Source: Gimesia fumaroli (GTDB lineage: Bacteria > Planctomycetota > Planctomycetia > Planctomycetales > Planctomycetaceae). From it: a DNA stretch of 64,000 nucleotides. Location of the stretch: NCBI RefSeq assembly GCF_007754425.1, contig NZ_CP037452.1, forward strand, positions 6,861,164-6,925,163. The letters run 5' to 3'. The notes below the pieces were generated by a model that was not told the DNA's origin, made no database searches, and saw only the letters and a list, made by a program, of their open reading frames with translations. Positions within the stretch are counted from its first letter, which is position 1, and each line of letters starts with the position of its first letter. Positions 44,297 through 54,327 of the stretch are shown here, piece after piece. The position numbers and the translations under genes are program-made.

Positions 44297-45814
44297 TCAT
44301 GCTAAGATATCTTTAATTACGGTGCCGTGCACGTCGGTCAGGCGGCGTTCGAGGCCGTTGTGGTAGAAGGTTAGCCGCTCATGATTGAGCCCCAGCAGAT
44401 GTAAGATCGTCGCGTGGAAATCATGCACGGTGGCGACGTTCTCAACCGCTTTATAGCCGAACTCATCGGTAGCACCATAGGTAAACGGTGCTTTGACGCC
44501 GGCTCCCGCCATCCAGCAAGTGAAGCCTTCCGGGTTATGGTCGCGACCACTGGCCCCTTTCTGAAACGTCGGCATGCGACCGAATTCGGTACACCAGACG
44601 ACGAGTGTATCTTCGAGCAGGCCGCGTTGCTTCATATCTTTGATGAGCGCCGCCGTCGGCTGATCGAGAACCGGGCCGTGCACGTTATATTGGTCGACAA
44701 TTTTTTTGTGCCCGTCCCAGTTACTGACGCCTTCTCCGCCGGTCTGATATGCACCATTAAAGAGTTGCACAAAACGTACGCCCTTCTCGATGAGCCGCCG
44801 TGCTAAGAGACAGTTTTTCGCGTACGAGGCCTTGAGTTGATTTTTCGTATCGTCGATGCCGTACATGCTGAGTGTGCTGGAAGACTCCTGCGAAAGATCG
44901 CTGATTTCGGGGACACTCAATTGCATGCGGGCCGCCAGTTCGTAACTCGAAATGCGGGCCGCGAGCTCGCTGTCGCCGGGGAACCGTTCGAGGTGTTGTT
45001 CATTCAAACGCTGCAGATAATCGCGGGTTGCTCGATCGGTTTTCGAAGCGATGGCCGCCGGTCGATTCAAATTGCGGATCGGTTGGGCGGCGTTGAAATC
45101 GGTTCCCTGGAAGGCGGCGGGCAGGAACCCGGGCCCCCAGTTGTTGACGGAGGCCTGAGGCGTGCCGCGAGGATCGGGAATCGCTACATAAGCGGGGAGA
45201 TCACGGTTTTCACTACCCAGTGCATAGCTGGTCCAGGCACCCATACTGGGAAAGCCGTCGAGGGTGAAACCGGTCGACATGTAATTTTCACCTGGTCCGT
45301 GCGTGTTCGTTTTCCCTTTGATCGAATGCAGAAAGCAGATGTCGTCTGCCAGTTCGCCTAAATGAGGAACAAGATCGGAGATCATTTTTCCCGATTCGCC
45401 TCGGGGTTTGAACTTCCATGGACTCTGTGTGAGGTTCCCCTGCTGCCCCTGAAAGGTGACGAGCTTATCCCCGCCGGGCATCGGCTTGCCGTTCATTTTG
45501 ATCAACGCCGGTTTATAATCGAATGTGTCGATGTGGCTGCAGGCACCCGAACAGAAAATGACGAGCACATTCTTCGCTGCTGCCGGGAAATGGGTGTCGC
45601 GCGGGGCGAACGGGTTTCCGGGATCAATCTGCGGCCTGATGGGCGTTTTTCCGCCGACCGTGCGGCTGGTTTCCTTATTGGCCGCCAGGAGCTGGTTTTC
45701 TGCCAGCATGGCGGACAGGGCGATGCTGCTGAGGCCGGTGGCAGTCTGGTTCAGGAAATTTCTGCGGTTCAGTAGATGGCGACTGGCAGGAAGTTCGGAG
45801 TTTGAAGCGCTCAT
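44297..45814 (-). CDS. DUF1501 domain-containing protein (third copy)
   Basis: The 505-aa protein begins with [20 protein letters not shown] near residue 17, a twin-arginine-like leader, and contains DUF1501 blocks [20 protein letters not shown] near residue 85, [12 protein letters not shown] near 408 and [17 protein letters not shown] near 425. It is 44 bp downstream of the 1129-aa DUF1549/DUF1553 gene, with the same gene order as the other two pairs. The C-termini of copies two and three are nearly identical (RRLTDVHGN or RRLTDVHGT then IKEILA or IKDILA), so these two are closer to each other than to the first. Confidence 0.92.
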   Translation of the reverse strand: MSASNSELPASRHLLNRRNFLNQTATGLSSIALSAMLAENQLLAANKETSRTVGGKTPIRPQIDPGNPFAPRDTHFPAAAKNVLVIFCSGACSHIDTFDYKPALIKMNGKPMPGGDKLVTFQGQQGNLTQSPWKFKPRGESGKMISDLVPHLGELADDICFLHSIKGKTNTHGPGENYMSTGFTLDGFPSMGAWTSYALGSENRDLPAYVAIPDPRGTPQASVNNWGPGFLPAAFQGTDFNAAQPIRNLNRPAAIASKTDRATRDYLQRLNEQHLERFPGDSELAARISSYELAARMQLSVPEISDLSQESSSTLSMYGIDDTKNQLKASYAKNCLLARRLIEKGVRFVQLFNGAYQTGGEGVSNWDGHKKIVDQYNVHGPVLDQPTAALIKDMKQRGLLEDTLVVWCTEFGRMPTFQKGASGRDHNPEGFTCWMAGAGVKAPFTYGATDEFGYKAVENVATVHDFHATILHLLGLNHERLTFYHNGLERRLTDVHGTVIKDILA

Positions 45815-45858
45815 GATCGTGACTCGTTATGATTAATATTATGATATTTCAGTTCGGG

Positions 45859-48800
45859 TTATTGAATAAACAGTAATTCGTTGCTGTTCAACAGAGCTCG
45901 ACAAAAGGCGGGAAGTTGATGCTGGGAGATAAAAGCGATGGCTTCGGCCTGTTCAGTTTTTGTTGGTGGACGTGAAAAACAGAGTTCGAAGGCGTGCTTC
46001 ACTTGCGCGGGAAGATCATTCGGTTTTTCAGTTTCGAGACGCTTAGCAAACAGATCGGCCTGCTGGAGCAGGAATGCACTGTTAAACAGGTTGAGCGCCT
46101 GGAGCGGTGTGGTCGATCGGCTGCGTTTAGCGACCGTTGTGGCAGCATCGGGGCAGTCAAACAGACCAAAGACGGAATCCTGTTCCATGCGGACTTTGGT
46201 CATATAGATCATGCGGCGCCAGTCCTCGGGGCCGTAGGATTGTTTGGGGTGATAGTGCCGTACATTCTCTGCGTCGACTTCAAAGGCACTGAAGCCGGGG
46301 CCTCCCTGTTTGAGATCAATCACACCGGTAATGGCGAGAATTGAATCGCGAATCGGTTCGGCCTCAAGGCGTCGTGGTGGGAAACGCCACCAGTATTGGG
46401 AAGCCGCATCGATTTGAATCGCACTCGGATTGGGTTTGCCCGACTGCTGATAAGTGGCGGAGTTGAGAATCAAACTGTGAATGTGCTTGAGTGACCAGTT
46501 ATTGTCGATCAGTTCCTGCGCGAGCCAGTCGAGCAGTTCGGGATGTGTGGGTGCTACGCCGCCGGCTCCGAAATCGCTGGGCGTCGTTACGAATCCCTGA
46601 CCGAAATGAAACTGCCAGATGCGATTGACCATCACACGAGCGGTAAGCGGATTCTTCGGAGAGGCAATCCATTCAGCCAGACATTTGCGGCGTTCGCGTT
46701 CCGGAGTATCTGCTTTGAGATTCAGATTGGTGAAGATATCGGGGGCATCAGGCATCACCTGTTCCCGTTTGGCCAACGGCTCACCTCGATACAGCCGATG
46801 TGTGGGGCCGGGTTGTCTGAATTGTCCCGCATACACAGTCGGCGTCACCTGAAGCACCGAGAGTTTGTGTTGGACTTGCTTCAGTTCTGCCAGCAATTGC
46901 TTCCCGGCTTGCGCCTGTTCGGGAGGAAGATGATCAAAGCGATAGGCGACCGACGCCGATTTTAAAGTCGACTGCGGCAGCGAGAGCGGCAGACGATCAC
47001 TCGAACCCGCGATGGTTTCCCAGTCGGTTCCAGTGAGCGAGGCTTCGATGACATAATCAACGGGCAGGCGGTCGCCGTATTGTCCTTCGCGATCGCGGGC
47101 CCACTCGATCCGATCGATGACGGTCGGCTGTGCCAGTTCGATCTGGACCCAGCCTTTCTCGTTTTCATTCGAAATCCAACTGTGTGAGTTGCCGAATTTC
47201 CCGTCGTTGATGTGTTTCAATTGATGTTTTTTGTGACCGGGCAACGTACTGGAACAGGAAGCGACTCCACCCGCTCCCGCCAGCGCAACGTTGGTTCCTC
47301 GGGAAAAGAGTTCCAGTTCGTCCAGACAAGGCTGAGCGCCGTTCGTGGCGCGAATGGTAAATCGGACGAATTTGGCTTCGACGGGATCAATCCGTTCGAG
47401 ATTATGGGTTGCTTGAACCGGTTTGCGGAACGTCGGTTTAATCGGCTGGTGTGTCAGTCCCGACGGCGTGGCCGCTTCGAACAGCACGGCATCTGCCGTC
47501 ACGGCGGTTCCGGTTTTGCCGCCGACCAACAGGAGTGCTTCGTTTTCTGTCAGCGTAAATACGCCCGCATGATGAAAGCCGCTCCAGAGTGCTTTGCGGG
47601 CGGAAGGTTTGGAGCCGTCTGCGAATTTTTTCTGATCGACGAGCGCAACTTGCTCCCAGTCGTCGGTGGTTTCGGGGTTTCCATCGCGGTCCAGAACGTA
47701 GCGCGCGTCTGACGAGTGTGTCTCAAACCCAGCGCCCCAGGAAAGCCAGATATGATAGTCACCCTGGACTTGTGGCTTCCAGGCGATGACTGGTTGATCA
47801 GGTCGGTTTTTCCACCAGCTGTAACTGCCGCCACTCAGGTTGGCTGAATGGCTGGGGCTGCCCGGATCTTGTTGTTCGCCGCGTGCGGTGCCCGCGGGAT
47901 TGGTCCCTCGTCCTGCCAGCGGTTGCAGCAGTGTGACTTGGGCAACGTTGTTGTCGGTACCGCTGGTAGAGGGAATATCGTCAATAAAGGTAAACTGCCG
48001 CGAGACGGTTTTTGAAAGATACTGTTCCAATTCTGTTTGCAGCTTTACCAGTTGCTGTTGCTGGAGTTGGATTTGTTTCTGTCGCGAATCGGGAACGGGC
48101 AGTTTTTTATCGCCATGTCTCACGCCGGCAAAGATGGCCTGCATCGAGTAATAGTCGGCTTGTGTAATCGGATCGAATTTATGATTGTGACAGCGAGCAC
48201 AGCCCAGTGTTAGACCGAGGAACGCGGTCCCGGTGGTGTTGATCATGTCGTCCAGTTCGTTCTGTCGCTGCATGAGCGTCAGATTGATATCCGGGCTTTT
48301 GACCAGATCGTAAGGACCTGCCACGAGGTATCCGGTCCCGATCGGGTTCCCGAAACTGTCGCCGGCAATCTGTTCTTTGATAAACTGATCGTAAGGCTTA
48401 TCTGCATTGAAAGACTGGATCACATAATCGCGGTACGGCCAGGCATGAGGACGTTCGCGGTTCGTTTCGAAACCATGCGTTTCCGCAAAGCGAACCAGGT
48501 CGAGCCAGTGACGTGCCCAGCGTTCGCCGTAGTGCGGACTGTCAAGAGTCGTTTGTACAAGCTTCTGATAGGCATCCGGAGCAGTATCATTCAGAAACTG
48601 TTGCACCTGTTTGGGAGAAGGGGGCAAGCCAAGCACATCGAGATAGAGTCGACGGATCAAAGTACGGCGGTCAGCGGTCGGATTGTGGGCCAGTTTTTTT
48701 TCGTGAAGCTTTTGCAATACGAACGCATCGATGCCGCCCGTGATCCAGTCGTCTTTGATCGCGGGAGGCGAGACTTGTGCGAGAGGCTGGAACGACCAGT

Positions 48801-49248
48801 GATCAGTCGTTTGCGCTTCCTGTTTGACGACGCCGTTGGGGCCGGGCCACGGGGCCCCCTGATCAATCCAGATTTCCAACAGACGAATCTGTGCTTTCGA
48901 AAGTCGGTCCTGTTCATCGGGGGGCATCAGGTGCCCGGCTTCTTCGCCGCGCACGAGTTTGATTAAGTGACTCTTTCCGCTTTGCCCTGCAATAATCGCC
49001 GGCTCACCGGAATCGCCGCCACGCAATAGCGCCGACTTCCGATCCAGACGCAATTTGCTTTCCTGTGTATTTTCATCATGACAGTCAAAACAGTTTTCCT
49101 GAAAGATGGGCAGGATCTGTTTTTCAAAGTCGATTGTTTTTTTCGACGGCGTTTCTTCTCCGATAGCAGGGGCTGCGAAGAACAATGATGTCAGTAAGAC
49201 GATGGTGAGTGAGCGAGTCATAATTACTGTTTCGTGCAATGCTGTCAT
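45859..49248 (-). CDS. DUF1549/DUF1553 protein with golvesin-like and F5/8-type C modules
   Basis: The 1129-aa protein has a signal peptide (ATG 49221, MTRSLTIVLLTSLFF, is an equally likely start), PSCyt1 domain with haem motif CFDCH near residue 57, PSCyt2/DUF1549 from about 150 with GCARCHNHKFDPI near 358, and C-terminal DUF1553 with RVMVNRIWQFHFGQGFV. Between them are two inserted modules: a golvesin-C-terminal-like beta domain at about 440-610 (YSWWKNRPDQPVIAWKPQV, VFTLTENEALLLVGG) and an F5/8 type C module at about 630-780. This is a longer architecture than the 966-aa paralog. Likely binds a glycan outside the cell; function unproven. Operon with DUF1501. Confidence 0.92.
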   Translation of the reverse strand: MTALHETVIMTRSLTIVLLTSLFFAAPAIGEETPSKKTIDFEKQILPIFQENCFDCHDENTQESKLRLDRKSALLRGGDSGEPAIIAGQSGKSHLIKLVRGEEAGHLMPPDEQDRLSKAQIRLLEIWIDQGAPWPGPNGVVKQEAQTTDHWSFQPLAQVSPPAIKDDWITGGIDAFVLQKLHEKKLAHNPTADRRTLIRRLYLDVLGLPPSPKQVQQFLNDTAPDAYQKLVQTTLDSPHYGERWARHWLDLVRFAETHGFETNRERPHAWPYRDYVIQSFNADKPYDQFIKEQIAGDSFGNPIGTGYLVAGPYDLVKSPDINLTLMQRQNELDDMINTTGTAFLGLTLGCARCHNHKFDPITQADYYSMQAIFAGVRHGDKKLPVPDSRQKQIQLQQQQLVKLQTELEQYLSKTVSRQFTFIDDIPSTSGTDNNVAQVTLLQPLAGRGTNPAGTARGEQQDPGSPSHSANLSGGSYSWWKNRPDQPVIAWKPQVQGDYHIWLSWGAGFETHSSDARYVLDRDGNPETTDDWEQVALVDQKKFADGSKPSARKALWSGFHHAGVFTLTENEALLLVGGKTGTAVTADAVLFEAATPSGLTHQPIKPTFRKPVQATHNLERIDPVEAKFVRFTIRATNGAQPCLDELELFSRGTNVALAGAGGVASCSSTLPGHKKHQLKHINDGKFGNSHSWISNENEKGWVQIELAQPTVIDRIEWARDREGQYGDRLPVDYVIEASLTGTDWETIAGSSDRLPLSLPQSTLKSASVAYRFDHLPPEQAQAGKQLLAELKQVQHKLSVLQVTPTVYAGQFRQPGPTHRLYRGEPLAKREQVMPDAPDIFTNLNLKADTPERERRKCLAEWIASPKNPLTARVMVNRIWQFHFGQGFVTTPSDFGAGGVAPTHPELLDWLAQELIDNNWSLKHIHSLILNSATYQQSGKPNPSAIQIDAASQYWWRFPPRRLEAEPIRDSILAITGVIDLKQGGPGFSAFEVDAENVRHYHPKQSYGPEDWRRMIYMTKVRMEQDSVFGLFDCPDAATTVAKRSRSTTPLQALNLFNSAFLLQQADLFAKRLETEKPNDLPAQVKHAFELCFSRPPTKTEQAEAIAFISQHQLPAFCRALLNSNELLFIQ

Positions 49249-49296
49249 GGGAAACCGATTGATATCGGAATTCGATTCTGACTTTGTTGTGAAAAC

Positions 49297-49719
49297 CTAT
49301 TTCTTCAAATCAAAGTCAAACTTGTTTTCTCCGTCAGTGCTCACTGTGGCAGTGAGTCCCGACTTCTTCAAGTCGGCATATTTTTCCGGGATAGCTGATT
49401 TCTGAGTGGCATAAATGTCATCCGGCTTTTGGGAATCGGCGGCGACTTTGGAAATGATCACGGTATGCTTTCCCGGAATCGCCCCGTCTGCATCTTCAAA
49501 CGTTCGTAAAATAAAATGGCCACTCGCATCTGTAAAACCGGAAGCAGGTCGCCCGTTTTCCGGGATAAACGAAACGCTGGCACCTTCCAATGGCTGGTTC
49601 TCAAACGTGACCGTGCCTTCTGCTTTTGTCGTCGAAGGACGATCGACACCCGATCCGCATCCCGTGGCCAGAATCATCATTCCCAGTATAACAAATTGAG
49701 GGGGCAGAAACTTCAACAT
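49297..49719 (-). CDS. small lipoprotein with carboxypeptidase-regulatory-like fold (module 3)
   Basis: ATG 49719 is preferred over GTG-type upstream starts because GGAGAAAAA lies directly before it. The 140-aa product has lipobox LATGC near residue 19-21 and a beta-sandwich domain beginning KAEGTVTFENQPLEGASVSF with SGHFILRTFEDADGAIPGKH. It follows the third DUF1559 gene by 101 bp on the same strand, so the DUF1559-lipoprotein pairing is seen a third time. Sequence divergence shows this copy is older than the tandem pair at 10-14 kb. Confidence 0.83.
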   Translation of the reverse strand: MLKFLPPQFVILGMMILATGCGSGVDRPSTTKAEGTVTFENQPLEGASVSFIPENGRPASGFTDASGHFILRTFEDADGAIPGKHTVIISKVAADSQKPDDIYATQKSAIPEKYADLKKSGLTATVSTDGENKFDFDLKK

Positions 49720-49750
49720 TTTTTCTCCACTAGAACTGAGGCGAACCAAT

Positions 49751-49775
49751 GCTGCTGCCGGAGATCGGCAGCAGC
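49751..49775 (-). promoter_or_regulatory. intercistronic stem-loop between DUF1559 and lipoprotein genes
   Basis: Perfect 10-bp arms GCTGCTGCCG (49751-49760) and CGGCAGCAGC (49766-49775) with loop GAGAT, and no following T-run on either strand. It is more likely an mRNA-stabilising or processing element than a terminator. Confidence 0.55.
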
Positions 49776-49820
49776 ATGTCTGAAAATTCGGAGTTTGAAA
49801 TCTGATCCAGGGGACTCTGA

Positions 49821-50792
49821 TTAGAATTCGCCCACTGGTTCCCCGTCTCGGCGATCTCCGAGTCTCTGGTACGTAACCATATCGAGGTTTTCAGACAGAA
49901 AACGAACCGATCCATCGCAGAGCAGAAAATGGGCGCCGCCCACGTGTCGCGATTTGAACCCCTGGCTGTTACCCCATTGGCCGGAGAACCAGTTGGGCGT
50001 TCCGCTGGCAGCGCCCGGACTGTCTTCACAGGTGTCGAAGTTAATGGCAACGCCGGTGCCGGTATACATGGTATTTACGTGCATCCAGCCATTGCGAACA
50101 TGATCAGAACACTCCGGACGGACTTCGCCTAAGGCAATGGTATTCGTGGTTCCGTCGGTAATGTCATGAATCCGGGCTGCCCAGGACATGTGGCCAATCA
50201 CCCCCGAAATTTCTCGTGGGTTCATGGTGTCCGCGCGAGTCACAGGGCCGTGGCCAAAGTAATTATTGTGAGTCCCGCCCGGTCCGTTCTGCTGGCTGCC
50301 CATGCTGGCCGAATAATTGGAGACCGCCCGTTTTTGCCCGTTGGTTGTTCCATCGACGCTCATACCATTGGTCCAGAATCCTTCATGTGTGTCACTTGGA
50401 CAAACAAAAGCAGGAATGACAACTTCATAAGCATATTGGCCACTGGCGGTCTGAGCCTGATGCGCGGGATCTAAATTGAAATCCAAAACGTTATACAACG
50501 GTGCCTGATCGATGAAGGGAAGCAGATGCACTAACCAGCTGCCGCCATGATCTGAATTGACGGCGCCCCAGGTCTTGTTTGTGTGAATCGTGCAGGGAAA
50601 CCGTTTGTGGGTGTCGTGATAATTGTGGAGTGCGATTCCCAATTGCTTCAAATTGTTCTTACAGGTACTCCGTCGTGCTGCTTCCCGCGCCTGTTGGACA
50701 GCCGGTAACAACAAAGCAATTAAAATCGCGATAATCGCGATCACGACAAGCAACTCAATGAGCGTAAAACCTGCCCTCATTCGTTTTGACAT
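49821..50792 (-). CDS. DUF1559 domain-containing prepilin-like protein (module 3)
   Basis: ATG 50792 (MSKRMRAGF) is chosen with CGGAGAAAAAAG just upstream; the frame extends to 50831. The 323-aa product has prepilin leader RAG then [20 protein letters not shown], the [20 protein letters not shown] block and an H-X9-DG motif ([12 protein letters not shown]) near residue 285. Apart from these blocks it is diverged from modules 1 and 2. The gene is preceded by a good promoter and two palindromes. Like the others it would be processed by a prepilin peptidase and displayed in the envelope. Confidence 0.92.
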   Translation of the reverse strand: MSKRMRAGFTLIELLVVIAIIAILIALLLPAVQQAREAARRSTCKNNLKQLGIALHNYHDTHKRFPCTIHTNKTWGAVNSDHGGSWLVHLLPFIDQAPLYNVLDFNLDPAHQAQTASGQYAYEVVIPAFVCPSDTHEGFWTNGMSVDGTTNGQKRAVSNYSASMGSQQNGPGGTHNNYFGHGPVTRADTMNPREISGVIGHMSWAARIHDITDGTTNTIALGEVRPECSDHVRNGWMHVNTMYTGTGVAINFDTCEDSPGAASGTPNWFSGQWGNSQGFKSRHVGGAHFLLCDGSVRFLSENLDMVTYQRLGDRRDGEPVGEF

Positions 50793-50878
50793 CTTTTTTC
50801 TCCGAGCGATAAGTAATGAGATGATTTGCAACGTAATTCATAGATTCAGGATTCGAAAGAACAGTAAAATAAGCTTCC

Positions 50879-50907
50879 ATTTGAAAAGAACCCACTGATT
50901 TTGTCAA
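50879..50907 (-). promoter_or_regulatory. putative sigma-70 promoter of DUF1559 module 3
   Basis: On the minus strand TTGACA (50907-50902), a 17-bp spacer and TCAAAT (50884-50879). The -35 is perfect and the -10 matches four of six positions. Start codon 50792 lies about 80 bp downstream. Confidence 0.55.
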
Positions 50908-50947
50908 CAATAATCTATTATTGAGATAAATTATATACAATTTATCT
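50908..50947. promoter_or_regulatory. two adjacent palindromes abutting the -35 box
   Basis: CAATAAT-CT-ATTATTG (50908-50923) and AGATAAATT-ATATAC-AATTTATCT arms (50924-50932 and 50939-50947) are both perfect inverted repeats. They sit immediately upstream of the -35 box, where activators usually bind. Confidence 0.5.
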
Positions 50948-51119
50948 TTATTTAATAATCTCTGTTTACATAAAGAGTATCTCCCCTGAGTTACGGCAAT
51001 ATCGTGATTCATTTTTTCGATTTCAAAAAGAAAGTGAGACACCAGATCAGAATTCCGGGGTTTATTGGCTTGCTGAATCACTGTTCCTTTTGACCTTTCT
51101 GTGATCTGGGGTCTTACCG

Positions 51120-52118
51120 ATGCCGCTATTTGTCACGCGTATTTTGACAGTCCTTTTCTTCTTCATGATTGCCGTTTATCTGGTTCCCGACGAACAGGCA
51201 AAATCTGTTGAGGATCCGATTAAGAAGGATACGGTTCCTTCTCGTGTCGGCGCGGCTGCGGTACCGAAAGGGCTGGTCGTTGTCGAAGATATTTTTTATC
51301 GCGAGGGAGACAGTTCTGCCTGGACACTGGATCTGGTGATGCCGAAAACACGCGGAAAAGAACGACGTCCCGCGCTGGTGTTTGTACATGGTGGCGGTTG
51401 GTCAAGCGGAGATAAACGTCGCGGTATTTTTAGAACAGCCCCAGTAGAATACGCAAAGAAAGGTTATGTCTGTATCAGTGTGAATTATCGTCTGACAAGT
51501 GAAGCCGCTTTTCCCGCCTGCCTGGAAGATGCGAAATGTGCGGTTCGCTGGTTACGGGCTCACGCAGAAAAGTATCAAGTAGATCCCAACCGGATCGGAG
51601 GTTATGGGAACTCAGCCGGCGCCCATTTAGTGAGCCTGCTGGCGCTGGTTGAGAAAGACAAGCATCTGGAAGGGGATGGCCCCTGGCAGAATCAGTCAAG
51701 CGTGTTGAATGCTGTTTGTGTTTCTGCAGTACCAACCGATTTTACACGTTGGCCCGGCGGCGTGGAAAACAAGCCCCGACTTATCGAATTTCTGGAACAG
51801 CCTGAAACCAGTTTGCAGGAACAAGCTAAAAAAGCATCGCCGATCAGCTATGTGCATGCCAAAGCCCCCCCGTTCCTGATATTTCAGGGAACCAGAGATC
51901 GAGTCGTCAGCGTGGCCCAGGCAGATCAATTTGTCAAAGCATTGAAAGCAGCTGGTGCCAAAGATGTCACCTACCACCGCTACCCGGGAGCCGGCCATAG
52001 TGTGTTTACCCAGAATCAGAAGGAAACGGATCCCCTGATGGAACAATTCTTTGAACGGACTTTGAAGAAGGCAAACACAGTAACTGCTGATAGTAAAGCG
52101 AACCCGATGGGGGAATGA
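51120..52118 (+). CDS. exported alpha/beta hydrolase, BD-FAE-like esterase
   Basis: The 332-aa protein has a signal/anchor segment (ILTVLFFFMIAVYLVPDEQ) and a full alpha/beta hydrolase catalytic set: HGGGWSSGDKRRG near residue 90, nucleophile motif GYGNSAGAH near 160 (GNSAG), acid region FQGTRDRVVS near 259 and His in PGAGHSVF near 290. It is related in layout to the esterase at 9151 but clearly different in sequence. The C-terminal tail is polar. It probably hydrolyses an ester on an extracellular polymer. Single gene, divergent from DUF1559 module 3. Confidence 0.9.
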   Translation: MPLFVTRILTVLFFFMIAVYLVPDEQAKSVEDPIKKDTVPSRVGAAAVPKGLVVVEDIFYREGDSSAWTLDLVMPKTRGKERRPALVFVHGGGWSSGDKRRGIFRTAPVEYAKKGYVCISVNYRLTSEAAFPACLEDAKCAVRWLRAHAEKYQVDPNRIGGYGNSAGAHLVSLLALVEKDKHLEGDGPWQNQSSVLNAVCVSAVPTDFTRWPGGVENKPRLIEFLEQPETSLQEQAKKASPISYVHAKAPPFLIFQGTRDRVVSVAQADQFVKALKAAGAKDVTYHRYPGAGHSVFTQNQKETDPLMEQFFERTLKKANTVTADSKANPMGE

Positions 52119-52340
52119 AGCAGGGCTTGCGCAGTATTCCTGACGACATGCGAAGGTTTTTCTGGTTCCACTCACAACGTGAAACCAAGTTGAATCTCGC
52201 CAGGCAGGCGAGCACACAGACTCTCCCCGACGTTGAACTAATGACTCTAAAAATGCCAGGTACCGGGTATACAGGCACCGCCACTACGATTGAGTACTTT
52301 CGTAAATGGGTTTCATGAACTTGGCGTGAGATGTTCCCGA

Positions 52341-52883
52341 TTACTTCAATGACATCGGACGGAGCTCTTCGCCGGTGATTGGGTTCAGGCGAGTGGCTTT
52401 GATGACTTTCCATTCCCCTCCCATTTTTTGCCACGTTAATTCCCAGCGCGTGGGGTGACGGCCGGAAAAACTGCCGAACGTGGCCGCGCCGTTTGCTCTA
52501 AAGTGAGTCGTGGCTACAGAATCTTCCGATCTGAGCGCGGTTTCCACATCGGTAATTCTGAGTTCCCCATCAATGGTCACCAGGTTCAAAGCCGTCTGAA
52601 CCAGTTGACGCAATACATCTGCCCGTGGGCTGATATAATTCATTGTGGTATCCACTTCCTTGTTCTCAAACGCATTCACCAGACCGTACAGATCAGACTC
52701 GACCTGCTCCCGCGTGGTGATAATATTCAATTCCAGTAGATAAAAGCCAAACATCAACACGACCATCACAATGGCACCGGCGATGTATTTGGTCTGACGT
52801 CTTAAGTACCATTGAACAAACAGGATCGTTGCGATAACGCAGCAGATAAGAATGGGTGGGACGGCGGTTTCGGTAATCCACAT
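52341..52883 (-). CDS. two-helix membrane protein with NTF2-like domain
   Basis: The 180-aa product has two N-terminal membrane helices (PPILICCVIATILFVQWYL and IAGAIVMVVLMFGFYLLEL) and a C-terminal soluble domain of about 115 residues with the layout of an NTF2/SnoaL-like fold (LVNAFENKEVDTTMNYISP, then THFRANGAATFGSFSG and TRWELTWQKMGGEWKVIKAT). The last block is typical of NTF2-like proteins. GGAG precedes the ATG. It follows proB by 12 bp on the same strand, so they are likely co-transcribed, although no functional link to proline synthesis is evident. Confidence 0.78.
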   Translation of the reverse strand: MWITETAVPPILICCVIATILFVQWYLRRQTKYIAGAIVMVVLMFGFYLLELNIITTREQVESDLYGLVNAFENKEVDTTMNYISPRADVLRQLVQTALNLVTIDGELRITDVETALRSEDSVATTHFRANGAATFGSFSGRHPTRWELTWQKMGGEWKVIKATRLNPITGEELRPMSLK

Positions 52884-52895
52884 GAGTGCTTGCTC

Positions 52896-54050
52896 CTACA
52901 ATGCAGGATGATTTTCGAGAACTGCCAGATTATCCCGATGAATGACTTCGGAATAAGGGACCGCCCCGAGGATGGTGGCAATTTGATCCGAACGTCGCAT
53001 CACAATCTTTGCTAAATCGCTGGAATTATAATTACTCAGTCCCCGGGCGAATTCTTCGCCGCTCGGACTGACCAGAGTCACAGCTTCACCACTTTCAAAT
53101 GTTCCATCAATGGATTGAATGCCAATCGCCAGCAGAGATTTTCCCCCATCACGAATGGCTTTCGTTGCCCCCGCATCCAGATGGAATTTCCCTTTCGGGC
53201 GAATGGTATAGCCAATCCAGCGTTTCCAGGCCGAGACCGAAGCCCCTTGGGCCAGAAACAGAGTTCCCACATCTTCCCCTTTGAGAATCTGATCCAGAAT
53301 TCCTTCCTGCTGACCATTTGCAATAATCACATTTTCGCCGACCGCCGTCGCAGAACGGACGGCCTGGAGTTTGGACTTCATGCCCCCGGTCCCCAGTGAA
53401 CTGCTGTCATCAGTCGCCAGTGCCAGTAATTCAGGTGTCCAATCCTGAACCTGGGAAATCCGGCGACTCCCCGCTGACTTGGGATCGCCGTCGTACAGGC
53501 CATCCACAACCGAGAGGATAACCAGCAGTGGCTTCTTGACCAGACTGGTCACCATGGCCGCCAGATGATCGTTATCGCCGAATTTGATTTCCTGAATACT
53601 GACCGTGTCATTTTCATTTACGATCGGGACGGCCCCGTATTCGAACAGGGTATGGATCGTATTCCGCACATTGAGATAGCGAGTGCGATTTTTAAAATCG
53701 TTGGCTGTCACAAGGAGTTGCGCTGCATGATAACCGTGTTTCCGCAGGCAACGATCATAGCGGCGGATGAGATGCGCCTGACCGACTGCCGCTGAAGCCT
53801 GCAGATGGCCGAGGTCTTTGGGGCGTTCTTTCAATCCCAAGAGTCCCATGCCGGCACCAATGGCACCGCTGGAGACGACGACGACTTTCCGCCCGGTTTC
53901 CTTGATACGGTGGATCTGCTCCGCCAGTAATTCAATCCGCGCGGGGTCGAGTGTATCGTCCGCGCAAGAGAGAACGTTTGTTCCAATTTTGATGACCAGC
54001 GTTTCCGCCGTTTCGATTACTTCACGTCTTGTAAGACTCACGGTCTGCAC
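52896..54050 (-). CDS. proB: glutamate 5-kinase
   Basis: The 384-aa protein is full length for the two-domain ProB: an amino acid kinase domain with [10 protein letters not shown] near residue 20, [10 protein letters not shown] near 58 and [20 protein letters not shown] near 148, and a C-terminal PUA domain starting near residue 285 ([20 protein letters not shown]). It phosphorylates glutamate with ATP, the first committed step of proline biosynthesis, and is normally feedback-inhibited by proline. The start is GTG 54050 or GTG 54041. proA is not in the window. The small membrane protein gene follows 12 bp downstream. Confidence 0.95.
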   Translation of the reverse strand: MQTVSLTRREVIETAETLVIKIGTNVLSCADDTLDPARIELLAEQIHRIKETGRKVVVVSSGAIGAGMGLLGLKERPKDLGHLQASAAVGQAHLIRRYDRCLRKHGYHAAQLLVTANDFKNRTRYLNVRNTIHTLFEYGAVPIVNENDTVSIQEIKFGDNDHLAAMVTSLVKKPLLVILSVVDGLYDGDPKSAGSRRISQVQDWTPELLALATDDSSSLGTGGMKSKLQAVRSATAVGENVIIANGQQEGILDQILKGEDVGTLFLAQGASVSAWKRWIGYTIRPKGKFHLDAGATKAIRDGGKSLLAIGIQSIDGTFESGEAVTLVSPSGEEFARGLSNYNSSDLAKIVMRRSDQIATILGAVPYSEVIHRDNLAVLENHPAL

Positions 54051-54327
54051 TTTTTCAACGAATCACAAAAAAATTCCAAACAGGCACTCCCCACCGGGTC
54101 CCTATTTCTTAATATTTATATAATATAGTAGTCCGTGGCTGCAGCATAGACATTCATTCGAGATGAGTTTGCCCCTAAATCGTGTTGATTTCCCCGAAAA
54201 TCGTCACTTTTTCGCCTTCACTCCCTGAATTTGTTTGTCTCTTCACGATAGCCCTGAAACAATTTACCGCATAGTTCACCCGGTTCACACTGATTTTGAA
54301 ACCCTTAAACACGAACTAAGGCATTTT

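Larger units (their letters stand above)
50793..51119. other. divergent intergenic region
   Basis: AT-rich region of about 330 bp between the DUF1559 module 3 and the esterase gene. It contains the promoter and palindromes listed separately, and no credible ORF. Confidence 0.6.

Noticed and set aside
52115..52318. 67-aa plus-strand frame after the esterase
   Set aside because: Overlaps the end of the esterase gene and has no similarity that I recognise; insufficient support.
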